DNA of 46,830 nucleotides, from contig JAAGZR010000455.1 of NCBI GenBank assembly GCA_024206155.1, forward strand, positions 1 through 46,830, written 5' to 3'. Of this stretch, positions 1-9,666 are shown one piece after another (within the stretch, counting starts at the first letter, position 1; each line of letters starts with the position of its first letter). The notes beneath the pieces are model-generated. The model searched no databases and was not told the origin of the DNA. It saw nothing but the letters and a program-made list of their open reading frames with translations. The translations under genes were made by a program, and so were the position numbers. This stretch comes from Aliivibrio sp. Lineage in GTDB: Bacteria; Pseudomonadota; Gammaproteobacteria; Enterobacterales; Vibrionaceae.

Positions 1-132
<132 letters not shown>

Positions 133-268
133 CACTTTTTTATGCTTAACTAATTGATTGAATGATATTTAAGCATAAATTACAAATTTTAATCTCTGCA
201 CGCCATAAGGCAGGCATAAATACTAAGCACCGACAGCCTATTTTTGCTAGGCACCTGACTTGTTAGTA

Positions 269-1498
269 TTACTTTGCTTTATAATTTGAAAATTCTTTTG
301 TCAATTTATACTCAGACCATGCGGTCTCACCCATCGCTTCAAGGTAGGCTTGTTTTGCTGCAATAAACGCGTTTTTATCCGTCATCGTTTTCGTTGAAAA
401 TATTTTAAATTTATAGCTACTTCGCGGTGTTTGTCCAATAATCCCTTTATAAATAGTTTCTTCTTTTGTTACTTTAACAACGACACCAATAACACCAGAT
501 GAGGGGTGAGGTGCTTTGAAGTACTTACCTTTTGCCGATTCAGCTTTACGCTCATTTTTATAATTTGCCCAATTATAATTAGCCTTCATTAAGGCAACTT
601 TTCTTAATACATGTGTAGGATGAGTACAAGCCATAAATTTGTGCAAATGAATGGTAGACCCAGTTTTCACAAATTCTTTCTTTACCACAAAATTGGACTT
701 ATCTTCCGCTTCAATCATGAGTATTTGCTTTGGTTTTCTTTTAAATTCAAACCAGGTATCTTTAAATTCAGCTTGACAACCATCCATTGCTTTTTGAATT
801 AACTGATCGCAAATTTCACGCATTTCGAATTTAGATAATGGTGTTGTTGTTAATGTTTTACTTGGTTTAAAGGTTTTAATGTCTGCGTCTTTCGTTTTTA
901 AGTAAGTATCTAATACTCCACCTATCGCATTTAATTCAGCAAGGAATGCACCAAGATCATCAAAATTAACGTTATATAAACTACGAGAAAAATTATGTGA
1001 GCGATAGCATGATTTGCTTTCATGTCGTTCAAAATGGCTAATGACGTAAGGCGTACCATTAACCATTGACAATTTTAATTGAATATTTGGATGTAGACCT
1101 TTAAAAGCAGATTTTGCAGTAAACGTTTTTGTCTTACGAGCCGCGTCTGCGGTTTCATATTCATCTTGCTCAACAAGTTCAGCAATTGACCACGCCGCTT
1201 CAATAATCGCCTCTGAACGAGCATCTACTTCATCTTCTTCATTATCAAAATCAGCGTAATAAGCTTTACTATAATAAGGTTGCCCTTTACGAGCGAATCT
1301 AACTTGTGCAAATTCCATGCGACGACGTTTAGTTGATTGCCCATCATTCCAATTTATCCCAATAGGGATCCAATATTCAGTCCCCGCTATATCTACTAGC
1401 TTAACTCTTAATAGCAAATTTTCTTCGATATATGTTTTCTTTCCACGTACGATAAGAAAGGTACTGTAATCCAATCGGGGAGATAAGGGATGGTACAT
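269..1498 (-). CDS. Hypothetical protein with possible AP2-like DNA-binding segment(s)
   Basis: 409 aa ORF. C-terminal SGVIGVVVKVTKEETIYKGIIG...FKIFSTKTMTDKNAFIAAKQAYLEAMGE resembles an AP2-type fold pattern. No integrase catalytic signature recognised. Confidence 0.75.
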   Translation of the reverse strand: MYHPLSPRLDYSTFLIVRGKKTYIEENLLLRVKLVDIAGTEYWIPIGINWNDGQSTKRRRMEFAQVRFARKGQPYYSKAYYADFDNEEDEVDARSEAIIEAAWSIAELVEQDEYETADAARKTKTFTAKSAFKGLHPNIQLKLSMVNGTPYVISHFERHESKSCYRSHNFSRSLYNVNFDDLGAFLAELNAIGGVLDTYLKTKDADIKTFKPSKTLTTTPLSKFEMREICDQLIQKAMDGCQAEFKDTWFEFKRKPKQILMIEAEDKSNFVVKKEFVKTGSTIHLHKFMACTHPTHVLRKVALMKANYNWANYKNERKAESAKGKYFKAPHPSSGVIGVVVKVTKEETIYKGIIGQTPRSSYKFKIFSTKTMTDKNAFIAAKQAYLEAMGETAWSEYKLTKEFSNYKAK

Positions 1499-1639
1499 AG
1501 TAAAGCCTCTGAAGACATTGAAATAAACAAATCACACTACATAAAAAGACTTGAAGAAATCGCTTTTTATTAAATTGTTATCTGTTATTGATTATATCAC
1601 CGTTTTAATTACTAATTCAATTCACTTATAACAATATAA

Positions 1640-1670
1640 AAAAAGGCATAAAAATGATCTATGCCTTTTT
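1640..1670 (-). terminator. Rho-independent terminator (bidirectional appearance)
   Basis: AAAAAGGCATA-N9-TATGCCTTTTT inverted repeat just after the Lon-like ORF stop. Confidence 0.8.
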
Positions 1671-1683
1671 CCCTTTATTTTAT

Positions 1684-4017
1684 TTAAGAAGTTAGCTTAG
1701 AGCGTATTACGTTATATATCCCCTCACCGCTTTCTAATTCAGCAGGAGAGCCCATCAGTAATTCAATCGATTCACTTACGTGCTTCACTGCCCAAATTGT
1801 AAAAGTTCCTTTTTCTATCGCTTGAGTCACTTCACTGTTTAACATTAAGTTTTGAATATTAGATTGAGGAATAATCACACCTTGATTAGGATGTAATCCT
1901 TTGATTTTGCAGACTTGATAAAAACCCTCAATTTTTTCATTCACTCCACCAATTGGCTGTGCTTCACCAAACTGATTCATAGAGCCTGTAATTGCAATAT
2001 CTTGACGAATTGGTTTTTCAGAAAAAGCGGAAATAATAGAACAAAACTCAGCCATTGATGCGCTGTCACCATCTACACCACCATAAGATTGCTCAAATGC
2101 AAGGCAGGTTTTTAATGGGATTCTTTTTTCATTGCCAAATAATGAAGTTAAATAAGCAGTTAGAATGAAAACACCTTTAGAGTGAATACTTCCACCAAGT
2201 TCAACTTTCCTTTCAATATCAAGAACTTCACCCTTCCCATAAGAAGTTGTTGCAGTGATTCTATTTGGCATACCAAACTGATGATTTGAAGTCGATAATA
2301 CAGATAATGCATTGACCTGCCCAACAACTCCTCCATCCGTTTCCATCAAAGTTGTACCATTAATAAAACTTTGCATTACTCCATCTTGAACTCGATTCAC
2401 TCGATGTTCTTTATTGTCTAATGCTTGTTGTACATGCTTTAAACGGATCATATTGGAATTGGCTGACTTCGCTATATAATTAGTTTCTTTTAATAAATTA
2501 GAAATATCAGCAGAATGTAGAGACAGTCGATTCTGATCCCCTGCTTGACGAGAACTGTATTCTATAATTCGCTCTATTGCCTTTTTATCACATTGCAGCA
2601 TTTTTCCATCATGAACAATACTTGAAATAAACTGAGCATAGTGAAACTCCGAAGCCTCAGTTCTTGACATGTCGTCTTCAAAGTCCGCAGTCACTTTAAA
2701 CAATTCACTAAATTCAGAATCATAATGCTGAAGTAACTGGTAAGTTTGATAATCACCAAATAAAATTATTTTGACATTGAGCGGAATAGGCTCTGGTTCT
2801 AAAGAAACCGTACCTGAAAGTGTCACTTCTTTTTCAAGTGAACTCAGATTTAAGTTTTGAGAACGTAACGCTCGTTTTAATCCATCCCAAACATAAGGTC
2901 TCTCAAGCACTTTCACTGCATCCATAAGCAATACACCGCCATTTGCTTTATGGAGACTCCCTGCGCGAATTAAAGAATAATCTGTAAAGACCGTTCCTTT
3001 AAATGTTGCATTTTCGATATAGCCAAACAAATTATGATAGCTCGGGCTCTCTTCTACGATGAGTGGAAACTGTTCATCTTTTTGGCTAACAAGTAAGTTA
3101 ATCTGATATCTTCTTGGCAATTTTTTCTCTAGCGATGCATACGCTAACTCAGCGTCTTCTTTACCTTCTTGAAGGAACACATCAAAATTTTCTAATATGT
3201 CTTTTTCCATCTCTTTAAGATGTTGAGCAATAATTTTTGAATCGTTGTATTTACTTTTAATTGTTTCAAAATTAACCGTTAATACATGAGAAACAACATC
3301 TTCATTGAGCTTTTCAATCTTATCGGAATATTTGTCTTCCCACTCAGTCAATTGACGAACAAGGCTCCGTAATTTAATTTCTAACTCATCAATAATAGAC
3401 TCAAGCTGACGCTGCTCTTGCCTATCCAACGCATCAAACGTTTCTTCTGTATGAAGATCCTCGCCGTTCATTGCGATAAATTGATAGTCTCCCTGTGTAG
3501 TCACCGCAAGACTAATCCCTTTGCTTTTTGCTTCTTTGGTTAATGTACCAAGCAAAGATTCTTGTTTATCAACTAATTGATTTTTTAATGTTCCGGTTCT
3601 TGTGTAATAAAGCTCATTATCAAAAGCTAATGGGATCGCTTTTACTAATTTTAAGGTTATCTTTTCAATTTCTTTTTTAAAGCTTAACCCAGTTCCAATA
3701 GGTAATTTTAGTACTTTAGGGCTTCGAGTATCATCAAAATTAGTAACATAACACCAATCATATACGCCATTACCTGCGGGGTTATGACGCTTAAGATAGC
3801 GTAATACCATGGTGCGTTTACCAAGGCCATTTTGACCGACAGCGTAAATATTATAACCACGGTCAGGAATAGACATTGCAAACTCAACAGATTGTTGCGC
3901 TCTGTCTTGCCCTACAATTTCATCAATGGGTGTAATATATTTTGTTGATTTACAAGTATTTTCATCAAGGTTTGCAGGGCGATATACTTGCTTATGCGAG
4001 AGAGGTAAAGTTGACAT
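1684..4017 (-). CDS. Lon-like AAA+ ATP-dependent protease (LonB/YcbZ-type)
   Basis: ORF extends to 4074, but an ATG at 4017 (MSTLPLSHKQVYRPANL) has a GAGG Shine-Dalgarno. AAA region IVGQDRAQQSVEFAM...VGQNGLGKRTM. C-terminal S16 peptidase motifs GGVDGDSASMAEF (Ser) and PIGGVNEKIEGF (Lys). Confidence 0.9.
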   Translation of the reverse strand: MSTLPLSHKQVYRPANLDENTCKSTKYITPIDEIVGQDRAQQSVEFAMSIPDRGYNIYAVGQNGLGKRTMVLRYLKRHNPAGNGVYDWCYVTNFDDTRSPKVLKLPIGTGLSFKKEIEKITLKLVKAIPLAFDNELYYTRTGTLKNQLVDKQESLLGTLTKEAKSKGISLAVTTQGDYQFIAMNGEDLHTEETFDALDRQEQRQLESIIDELEIKLRSLVRQLTEWEDKYSDKIEKLNEDVVSHVLTVNFETIKSKYNDSKIIAQHLKEMEKDILENFDVFLQEGKEDAELAYASLEKKLPRRYQINLLVSQKDEQFPLIVEESPSYHNLFGYIENATFKGTVFTDYSLIRAGSLHKANGGVLLMDAVKVLERPYVWDGLKRALRSQNLNLSSLEKEVTLSGTVSLEPEPIPLNVKIILFGDYQTYQLLQHYDSEFSELFKVTADFEDDMSRTEASEFHYAQFISSIVHDGKMLQCDKKAIERIIEYSSRQAGDQNRLSLHSADISNLLKETNYIAKSANSNMIRLKHVQQALDNKEHRVNRVQDGVMQSFINGTTLMETDGGVVGQVNALSVLSTSNHQFGMPNRITATTSYGKGEVLDIERKVELGGSIHSKGVFILTAYLTSLFGNEKRIPLKTCLAFEQSYGGVDGDSASMAEFCSIISAFSEKPIRQDIAITGSMNQFGEAQPIGGVNEKIEGFYQVCKIKGLHPNQGVIIPQSNIQNLMLNSEVTQAIEKGTFTIWAVKHVSESIELLMGSPAELESGEGIYNVIRSKLTS

Positions 4018-4240
4018 AAGGCGACCTCTTATTTTGTTATAGTTCTCATCAGTATAGATTGAAAAAAGTAACAATTAAGTGACCTAGAGTTAAATATTTG
4101 AAAAATTTATGGTTTTTACAAGTAATGCGGTCAATTATCAACCAAGAAGAAGGTTGCATACCGCTATTGTAAAATGCCAAATACGACAAAACACGCCATT
4201 AAGCGTATATTTTCAATAAGTTGGAATTTAAAACCAGAAA

Positions 4241-4260
4241 CAATCTCTTGAGGAGGATAA

Positions 4261-4270
<10 letters not shown>
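4241..4270 (-). terminator. Terminator-like hairpin downstream of second tRNA-Gly
   Basis: CAATCTCTT-N12-AAGAGATTG inverted repeat abutting the tRNA 3' end. Confidence 0.6.
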
Positions 4271-4392
<122 letters not shown>

Positions 4393-4467
4393 TTCTTTTT
4401 TCATTTCAATAAGTTAAATGGTGGATATTTGTTCAAATAACAATAAAAACACTACCTAGATCACAAA

Positions 4468-4506
4468 AGCCCTATTCAAAAAGTTACGCTGCTTTTGAAT
4501 AGGGCT
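4468..4506 (-). terminator. Hairpin overlapping the arfA 3' end, stop codon in the loop
   Basis: mRNA-sense AGCCCTATTCAAAAG-cagcgtaa-CTTTTTGAATAGGGCT followed by TTTTGTG. The stem spans the last sense codons and the TAA (4484-4486) lies in the loop. Confidence 0.9.
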
Positions 4507-4684
4507 CTTTAAACCCTTTATATTTGTCTTTACGAGCAAAGCTGCCCTTCCCTTTTTTCGGTTTCATTACCCTTGTTGTAAATAATTGACTTGTAACAAC
4601 GGCTTTTAAAGTATTATCTCTAATCGTGCCTCTGCCATGATCATATTCAGAAGCTGGTATCGCTTCTTTTCTATTCTTTTTCAT
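4484..4684 (-). CDS. arfA: Alternative ribosome-rescue factor A (ArfA family)
   Basis: HGRGTIRDNTLKAVVTSQLFTTRVMKPKKGKGSFARKDKYKG matches the ArfA pattern (KGxIKDNA...LFRxRVExxKKGKGSYxRK). Likely start is the ATG at 4684; ORF-track start is 4723. Confidence 0.9.
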   Translation of the reverse strand: MKKNRKEAIPASEYDHGRGTIRDNTLKAVVTSQLFTTRVMKPKKGKGSFARKDKYKGFKEPYSKAA

Positions 4685-4817
4685 AACGTATCGGTCTCTT
4701 TTTTCTGTATAAATACCGAGCACATTCTCATTTCTTTTACCTTTTAAGTCAAATTTGTTACTAATTTCTACTTTGTCCTATTTGTTTTATTCATTTTGCT
4801 TTAGAATCCTTTCGCCT

Positions 4818-4833
4818 AAGCAAACGATTAACT
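4818..4833 (+). promoter_or_regulatory. Candidate PurR operator upstream of pyrC
   Basis: AAGCAAACGATTAACT matches ANGCAANCGNTTNCNT with one mismatch at a defined position. Confidence 0.55.
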
Positions 4834-4878
4834 CGATAATTCTTAGGCTCTTATTTCTTTTTCTGGTGGGAGCAGCAA

Positions 4879-5907
4879 ATGACAACTTTAACAATTACTC
4901 GTCCTGATGATTGGCATTTACACTTACGTGATGGTGATGTACTAACTGACACTGTTCGTGATTCTGGCCGTTATAATGGCCGCGCATTAATTATGCCAAA
5001 CCTAGTTCCACCAGTAACAACCACTGACCAAGCGCTTAGCTACCGTGACCGCATTCAAGCAGCAAACCCATCTGATACCTTTGCTCCCATTATGTCTTTA
5101 TACTTAACAGAAAAGACAACGTCAGATGAGATCCGCAAAGCGAAAGCAACAGGCCATATTGTTGCCGCTAAACTTTATCCAGCTGGCGCAACAACCAATT
5201 CAGATTCTGGCGTAAGTGACGTTAACAAGGTTTATCCTGTATTAAAAACCATGCAAGAAGAAGGCATGCTTTTACTTATTCATGGGGAAGTAACAACACA
5301 CGATGTTGATATCTTTGATCGTGAAAAAACCTTCCTTGATACTGTGCTTGCTCCTATTGTTAATGATTTCCCTGAGCTAAAAATTGTTCTTGAGCACATC
5401 ACAACAAAAGATGCAGCTGACTTTGTTAAAAATGCAGGGCCTAACGTAGCGGCAACGATTACAGCTCACCATTTATTGTTCAATCGCAATCATATGTTAG
5501 TGGGTGGTATTAAGCCTCACTTCTATTGCTTGCCAATTTTGAAGCGTAATACGCACCAGCAAGCTTTAGTTGAAGCAGCAACAAGCGGTAACCCTAAATT
5601 CTTTATTGGTACTGACTCAGCGCCACATGCGAAAGACAAAAAAGAAGCGGCGTGTGGCTGTGCTGGTTCTTATACCGCTCACGCGTCGATTGAATTGTAT
5701 GCTGAAGTATTTGAGAACGAAGGGAAATTAGAAAACCTTGAGGCATTCGCAAGCTTCAACGGTCCTGATTTTTACAACCTTCCTCGCAACACTGACTCGA
5801 TTACTCTTGTAAAAGAAGCGTGGATCGCTCCTGAAAAAATGACATTTGGTGATGACTTTGTTGTGCCGATTCGTGCTGGTGAAGCGATCGAATGGCTAGT
5901 TAAATAA
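4879..5907 (+). CDS. pyrC: Dihydroorotase
   Basis: [23 protein letters not shown]-terminus with HLH metal motif; HITTKDA, ITAHHLL and GTDSAPH motifs. SD GGGAG. Confidence 0.98.
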   Translation: MTTLTITRPDDWHLHLRDGDVLTDTVRDSGRYNGRALIMPNLVPPVTTTDQALSYRDRIQAANPSDTFAPIMSLYLTEKTTSDEIRKAKATGHIVAAKLYPAGATTNSDSGVSDVNKVYPVLKTMQEEGMLLLIHGEVTTHDVDIFDREKTFLDTVLAPIVNDFPELKIVLEHITTKDAADFVKNAGPNVAATITAHHLLFNRNHMLVGGIKPHFYCLPILKRNTHQQALVEAATSGNPKFFIGTDSAPHAKDKKEAACGCAGSYTAHASIELYAEVFENEGKLENLEAFASFNGPDFYNLPRNTDSITLVKEAWIAPEKMTFGDDFVVPIRAGEAIEWLVK

Positions 5908-5938
5908 TTACGATACTATTTTAAGTAAAGACGTTAGT

Positions 5939-5970
5939 AAAAATGGGATGCTAATTAGCATCCCATTTTT
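5939..5970. terminator. Perfect 16+16 bp palindromic terminator between convergent genes
   Basis: AAAAATGGGATGCTAA/TTAGCATCCCATTTTT. Confidence 0.9.
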
Positions 5971-5997
5971 ATATTCAATTGGTTCTGTATACTCTTT

Positions 5998-6906
5998 CTA
6001 TGGCACACCGTGGCCTTTTGACTCAACCCATACGCGATACCATTGCTCACGAGTTAGGTTAATATCCATTGCATCAACAACCGCTTGTACACGTTCAATT
6101 TTACCAGAGCCAATAATAGGTAGCGGCTTTGATGGTAACTTACGTACCCAAGCATAAATTACTTGGTCAATACTTTTCGCGCCAACTTCTTCTTTTAGCT
6201 CTTCAAGTACATTTCGGACACGAATCGCTTGCTCTGACTGACCAGAGAAGATCTCTCCTCCCGCCAAACACGACCATGCCATAGGCTTAATACGATTCAT
6301 TTGTAATTGGTCAAGCGTACCATCATGCGCCACTTCAAAATTAAGTGGGTTAATCTCAACCTGATTCGTCACTAATGGTTTACCAAGGCGTGATTGCAAT
6401 AAATCAAAATGGCTTGGCGTGAAGTTAGACACACCAAAATGTTTAACCTTACCCTCTTTCTGGAGTTGATTAAACGTATCAGCTACTTCATCTGCATCCA
6501 TTAATACATCTAAGCGGTGTATCAAGAGTACATCAATGTCGGAAATATTAAGGCGAGAAAGTGAATTATTCACTGAATTAACAATATGCTCTTTTGAGGT
6601 ATCGTAATGATTAATTTTTCTATTTGGATAATCTGAAGTGCATAAGTTAATATCGCACTTAGTGATAATCTCTATTTGATCACGTACAGAAGGGTCTAAG
6701 GCTAGAGCTTCTCCAAACAAATGCTCACATTGGTAACCGCCATAGATATCGGCATGATCAACAGTTGTAATACCCAAATCAATGTGTTGCTTTAAAAACG
6801 TTAATCGCTGTTGTGGCGTCATACCCCAATCACCAAGTCGCCAGTAACCCTGAACAAGTTCAGAAAATTCTGGGCCCTGTGGTGCTATTTTTGTTTTATT
6901 AATCAT
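5998..6906 (-). CDS. Aldo/keto reductase (YdhF-like)
   Basis: GITTVDHADIYGGYQCEHLFGEAL, KHFGVSNFTPSHFDLLQ, PLPIIGSGKIERVQ. Confidence 0.93.
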   Translation of the reverse strand: MINKTKIAPQGPEFSELVQGYWRLGDWGMTPQQRLTFLKQHIDLGITTVDHADIYGGYQCEHLFGEALALDPSVRDQIEIITKCDINLCTSDYPNRKINHYDTSKEHIVNSVNNSLSRLNISDIDVLLIHRLDVLMDADEVADTFNQLQKEGKVKHFGVSNFTPSHFDLLQSRLGKPLVTNQVEINPLNFEVAHDGTLDQLQMNRIKPMAWSCLAGGEIFSGQSEQAIRVRNVLEELKEEVGAKSIDQVIYAWVRKLPSKPLPIIGSGKIERVQAVVDAMDINLTREQWYRVWVESKGHGVP

Positions 6907-7154
6907 CGTATTCTCCGTAGTATTTTTTTATAGTAAAAGGCAACCCACGGAGTTACAGTGATGGAGATCTTAAATACAACATAAGGAGTGAATAATAGCA
7001 TTAGATACTACCGTTATATTTGCAGCTTTATTGGCTAACAATATTCACGATACGTCACCCTAATAAAGAGTAATTTATTTCCTTTCCAGTATTGCACTCC
7101 ACATACTGTAAAAGTAGAATCGATAAACATTATTAAAGTAAGGTTTATGCCAGT

Positions 7155-7478
7155 ATGATAAAGCGCCAATTCTACGCCTTATTACTTACATTTATTTCAT
7201 TTAGTTCTGTTGCTAATATTGTAGCAACCCCTGAAAATGAAGATATTTGCCAGCAAAGATACGTTAAAGAAGTATTTGATAAACAAGTACAATACAGTAA
7301 CTCTCAAAATAGCCCTCAGGTAAGACGTACTGCAGAGCGTCATATTGATCGTTCACGTGAAGTATATTATGAGACAAGTAGTTTTTGCGCTGCGCTAAAC
7401 TATTTACAAAACGAAACATCAAATGAATTACAAGAAGATTTTCAACGCGCTAAAACTGGCGAATCTCAATTTAAATAA
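7155..7478 (+). CDS. Small predicted exported protein of unknown function
   Basis: 107 aa with N-terminal signal-like MIKRQFYALLLTFISFSSVANI; followed by a terminator. Confidence 0.7.
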   Translation: MIKRQFYALLLTFISFSSVANIVATPENEDICQQRYVKEVFDKQVQYSNSQNSPQVRRTAERHIDRSREVYYETSSFCAALNYLQNETSNELQEDFQRAKTGESQFK

Positions 7479-7483
7479 AAAAT

Positions 7484-7518
7484 AAACAAAGCATGAATTT
7501 AACCCTCATGCTTTGTTT
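7484..7518. terminator. Terminator hairpin between convergent genes
   Basis: AAACAAAGCATGA...TCATGCTTTGTTT. Confidence 0.8.
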
Positions 7519-7533
7519 TCATTAATGCCACGA

Positions 7534-7752
7534 TTATTGGTCTTTTAATGGTCGAATGACCTCATCTAGCCCTTCTATTTTCATCGCTAAACACAATGCC
7601 ATTAGCTCGCCTAACTCTCCGTTAGGAAAACCATCTTTACGCTCAAACCACAAAAGATATTCTTCAGGTAAATCAATAAGCACACGGCCCGCATACTTAC
7701 CAAAAGGCATTTTCATTTGAGTTAGTTTTAATATCTGTTCTTTATTAAACAT
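7534..7752 (-). CDS. DUF3820-family protein
   Basis: MPFGKYAGRVLIDLPEEYLLWFERKDGFPNGELGELM. ATG at 7752 overlaps the 3' end of the upstream NUDIX gene. Confidence 0.8.
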   Translation of the reverse strand: MFNKEQILKLTQMKMPFGKYAGRVLIDLPEEYLLWFERKDGFPNGELGELMALCLAMKIEGLDEVIRPLKDQ

Positions 7753-8281
7753 GTAAACGCTCTTTGGCAATTAAATGCAGTAAGAAAGTTTCACGCTCAA
7801 TGCTCATCCCTTTCTTATCACTGTTCATAATAATATCTTCATTATGGGCAATAGCCTCATGGATATTAATCCAAACGGGTTTCATGCCATTTCGGATTTC
7901 ATAGCTTTCATAGTTCGTCTCACCAAGATCTTTATCTGCATCGCAGGTATAACAATATGAAATCATGTGTAAAACATTACATTCATGCTTATACCAGGGG
8001 CGAAACTCTTCATAAATACCAAATGGTTCAATATTTGAAATATTTTTGGCTCCCGTTTCTTCTTCTATTTCTCGAACCAAACCCGCAATGACATCTTCGC
8101 CGTCATCAATACCACCACCAGGTAACGAGTAATCATGATAGCGCTCAGTATATAAAAGAAGAATATCTTCTCCTTTCAATACGATCGCACGAGTCGCGTT
8201 GCGTTGAAGAATTTTGTGACTATCTAAATGTTCTAAATCCGGATGCGTTGTAATATTTAAAATGCGCATAAAAACTAACAA
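7745..8281 (-). CDS. NUDIX hydrolase
   Basis: Nudix box GGGIDDGEDVIAGLVREIEEETG. Confidence 0.92.
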   Translation of the reverse strand: MLVFMRILNITTHPDLEHLDSHKILQRNATRAIVLKGEDILLLYTERYHDYSLPGGGIDDGEDVIAGLVREIEEETGAKNISNIEPFGIYEEFRPWYKHECNVLHMISYCYTCDADKDLGETNYESYEIRNGMKPVWINIHEAIAHNEDIIMNSDKKGMSIERETFLLHLIAKERLHV

Positions 8282-8476
8282 GCCTACTTAAAAAATAACA
8301 CGTCTATTATACGCATTTTGTTTTTTGTTGCAGCTATCAAATAATCTTAACGATTTGATTCGTTTCCCAATAAAAGTGGGACGAATTTATAAACATTGTG
8401 ATAGAAAACTACTTCTTTTGTTCATCCTTTCATATAATAGTGTTTGAAATAATTATAAATCAAGGAAGTTTCAATT

Positions 8477-8932
8477 ATGAAAACACTGAAAACACTGGTT
8501 ATCGCTTCAACTATTTTCGCTTCAACATCTGTTTTAGCTCACACTTTTAACGAAGCAGATAAAGCGATTAAATACCGCCAAGCCGCCTTTACCATGATTG
8601 CTGGTAACGTGAGTGAAATGGGAGAAATGCTCAAAGGTAAAACAGATTGGAGCGATGCTATTTTTGCTAAACGTGCAAATCAACTGTCTGAACTTTCTCT
8701 AATGCCACTTGATGCTTTTGATGTCGAAGGGTCTGATAAAGGTAAAACCAACGCACTGCCTAAAGTGTGGGCCAACTTTCCTGATTTTAAAGCTCGTTTA
8801 ACTCAGTTCCAAAAAGACACCGCCTCTTTAGCAAGTATTGCCGATAAAGGGGACAAAACAGCTATCCGTAAAGCCTTTGGTAAAGTAGTCAAAAACTGTA
8901 AAGCTTGTCATTCTGATTACAAAGCAAAATAA
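8477..8932 (+). CDS. Periplasmic cytochrome c' / c-556 family
   Basis: Signal peptide and C-terminal heme motif CKACH (NCKACHSDYKAK). Confidence 0.93.
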   Translation: MKTLKTLVIASTIFASTSVLAHTFNEADKAIKYRQAAFTMIAGNVSEMGEMLKGKTDWSDAIFAKRANQLSELSLMPLDAFDVEGSDKGKTNALPKVWANFPDFKARLTQFQKDTASLASIADKGDKTAIRKAFGKVVKNCKACHSDYKAK

Positions 8933-8959
8933 TTATCACTGAGTTATTGAGGGGTATAC

Positions 8960-9610
8960 ATGAAAGTTTGGGATAATTTTGTCCGCGTTTATCATTGGAG
9001 CCAAGTTATTTTGATTGGTTCACTTTGGTATACTGCCGAAGAAGGATTAATGGAATGGCATTTTACTTTTGCATACCTATTAATGTCATTACTTTGCACA
9101 AGGATTTTATGGGGTATTATTGGTAGTGACACGGCAAAATTCTCTCACTTTGTTACTTCACCAAAAAAAACCATCAATTACCTTGCTGATATGAAATCAG
9201 GCAATTTTTCACAATCAGTTGGACACAATCCTGCTGGTGGTTACATGGTATTATGCCTTATCTGTTTATTAGCTCTTCAGTTAACAACAGGCTTATTCAG
9301 TATTGATGATATTATATCGGAAGGACCGTTAGCTTCGTTAGTCAGTTATGAAACCAGTAGGCTATTAACCTCAATACATCACCAAGTATTCGAAATACTT
9401 CTTGGGCTGATTGGTTTACATATTGCGACAATAGTATTTTATCGAGTAAAAGGGATAAATTTAATTTCCCCAATGATCACTGGCGTTGCTAACTTAACAG
9501 GAAAAAGTCCAAGAATGAAAAATACCACTATTGCATGGGCTATTTTTGTAGTGATGTTAGTATTGTTCTACTTCCTTTGGGCTGATGACATCATAAGCTA
9601 TCTTTTTTAA
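8960..9610 (+). CDS. Cytochrome b561-type membrane protein
   Basis: VWDNFVRVYHWSQV start, several TM helices with His residues, 27 bp downstream of cytochrome c'. Confidence 0.9.
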   Translation: MKVWDNFVRVYHWSQVILIGSLWYTAEEGLMEWHFTFAYLLMSLLCTRILWGIIGSDTAKFSHFVTSPKKTINYLADMKSGNFSQSVGHNPAGGYMVLCLICLLALQLTTGLFSIDDIISEGPLASLVSYETSRLLTSIHHQVFEILLGLIGLHIATIVFYRVKGINLISPMITGVANLTGKSPRMKNTTIAWAIFVVMLVLFYFLWADDIISYLF

Positions 9611-9615
9611 ATGAA

Positions 9616-9645
9616 AGAGGGCATTCATTTTCATAGATGCCCTCT
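9616..9645. terminator. Terminator hairpin between convergent genes
   Basis: AGAGGGCAT...ATGCCCTCT. Confidence 0.75.
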
Positions 9646-9666
9646 TCTAATACTGTTTTTCTTAAC

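Noticed and set aside
269-1498. The inter-tRNA ORF as a tRNA-targeting tyrosine integrase
   Set aside because: I see no R...HxxR...Y arrangement; an integrase call would rest only on the tRNA location.
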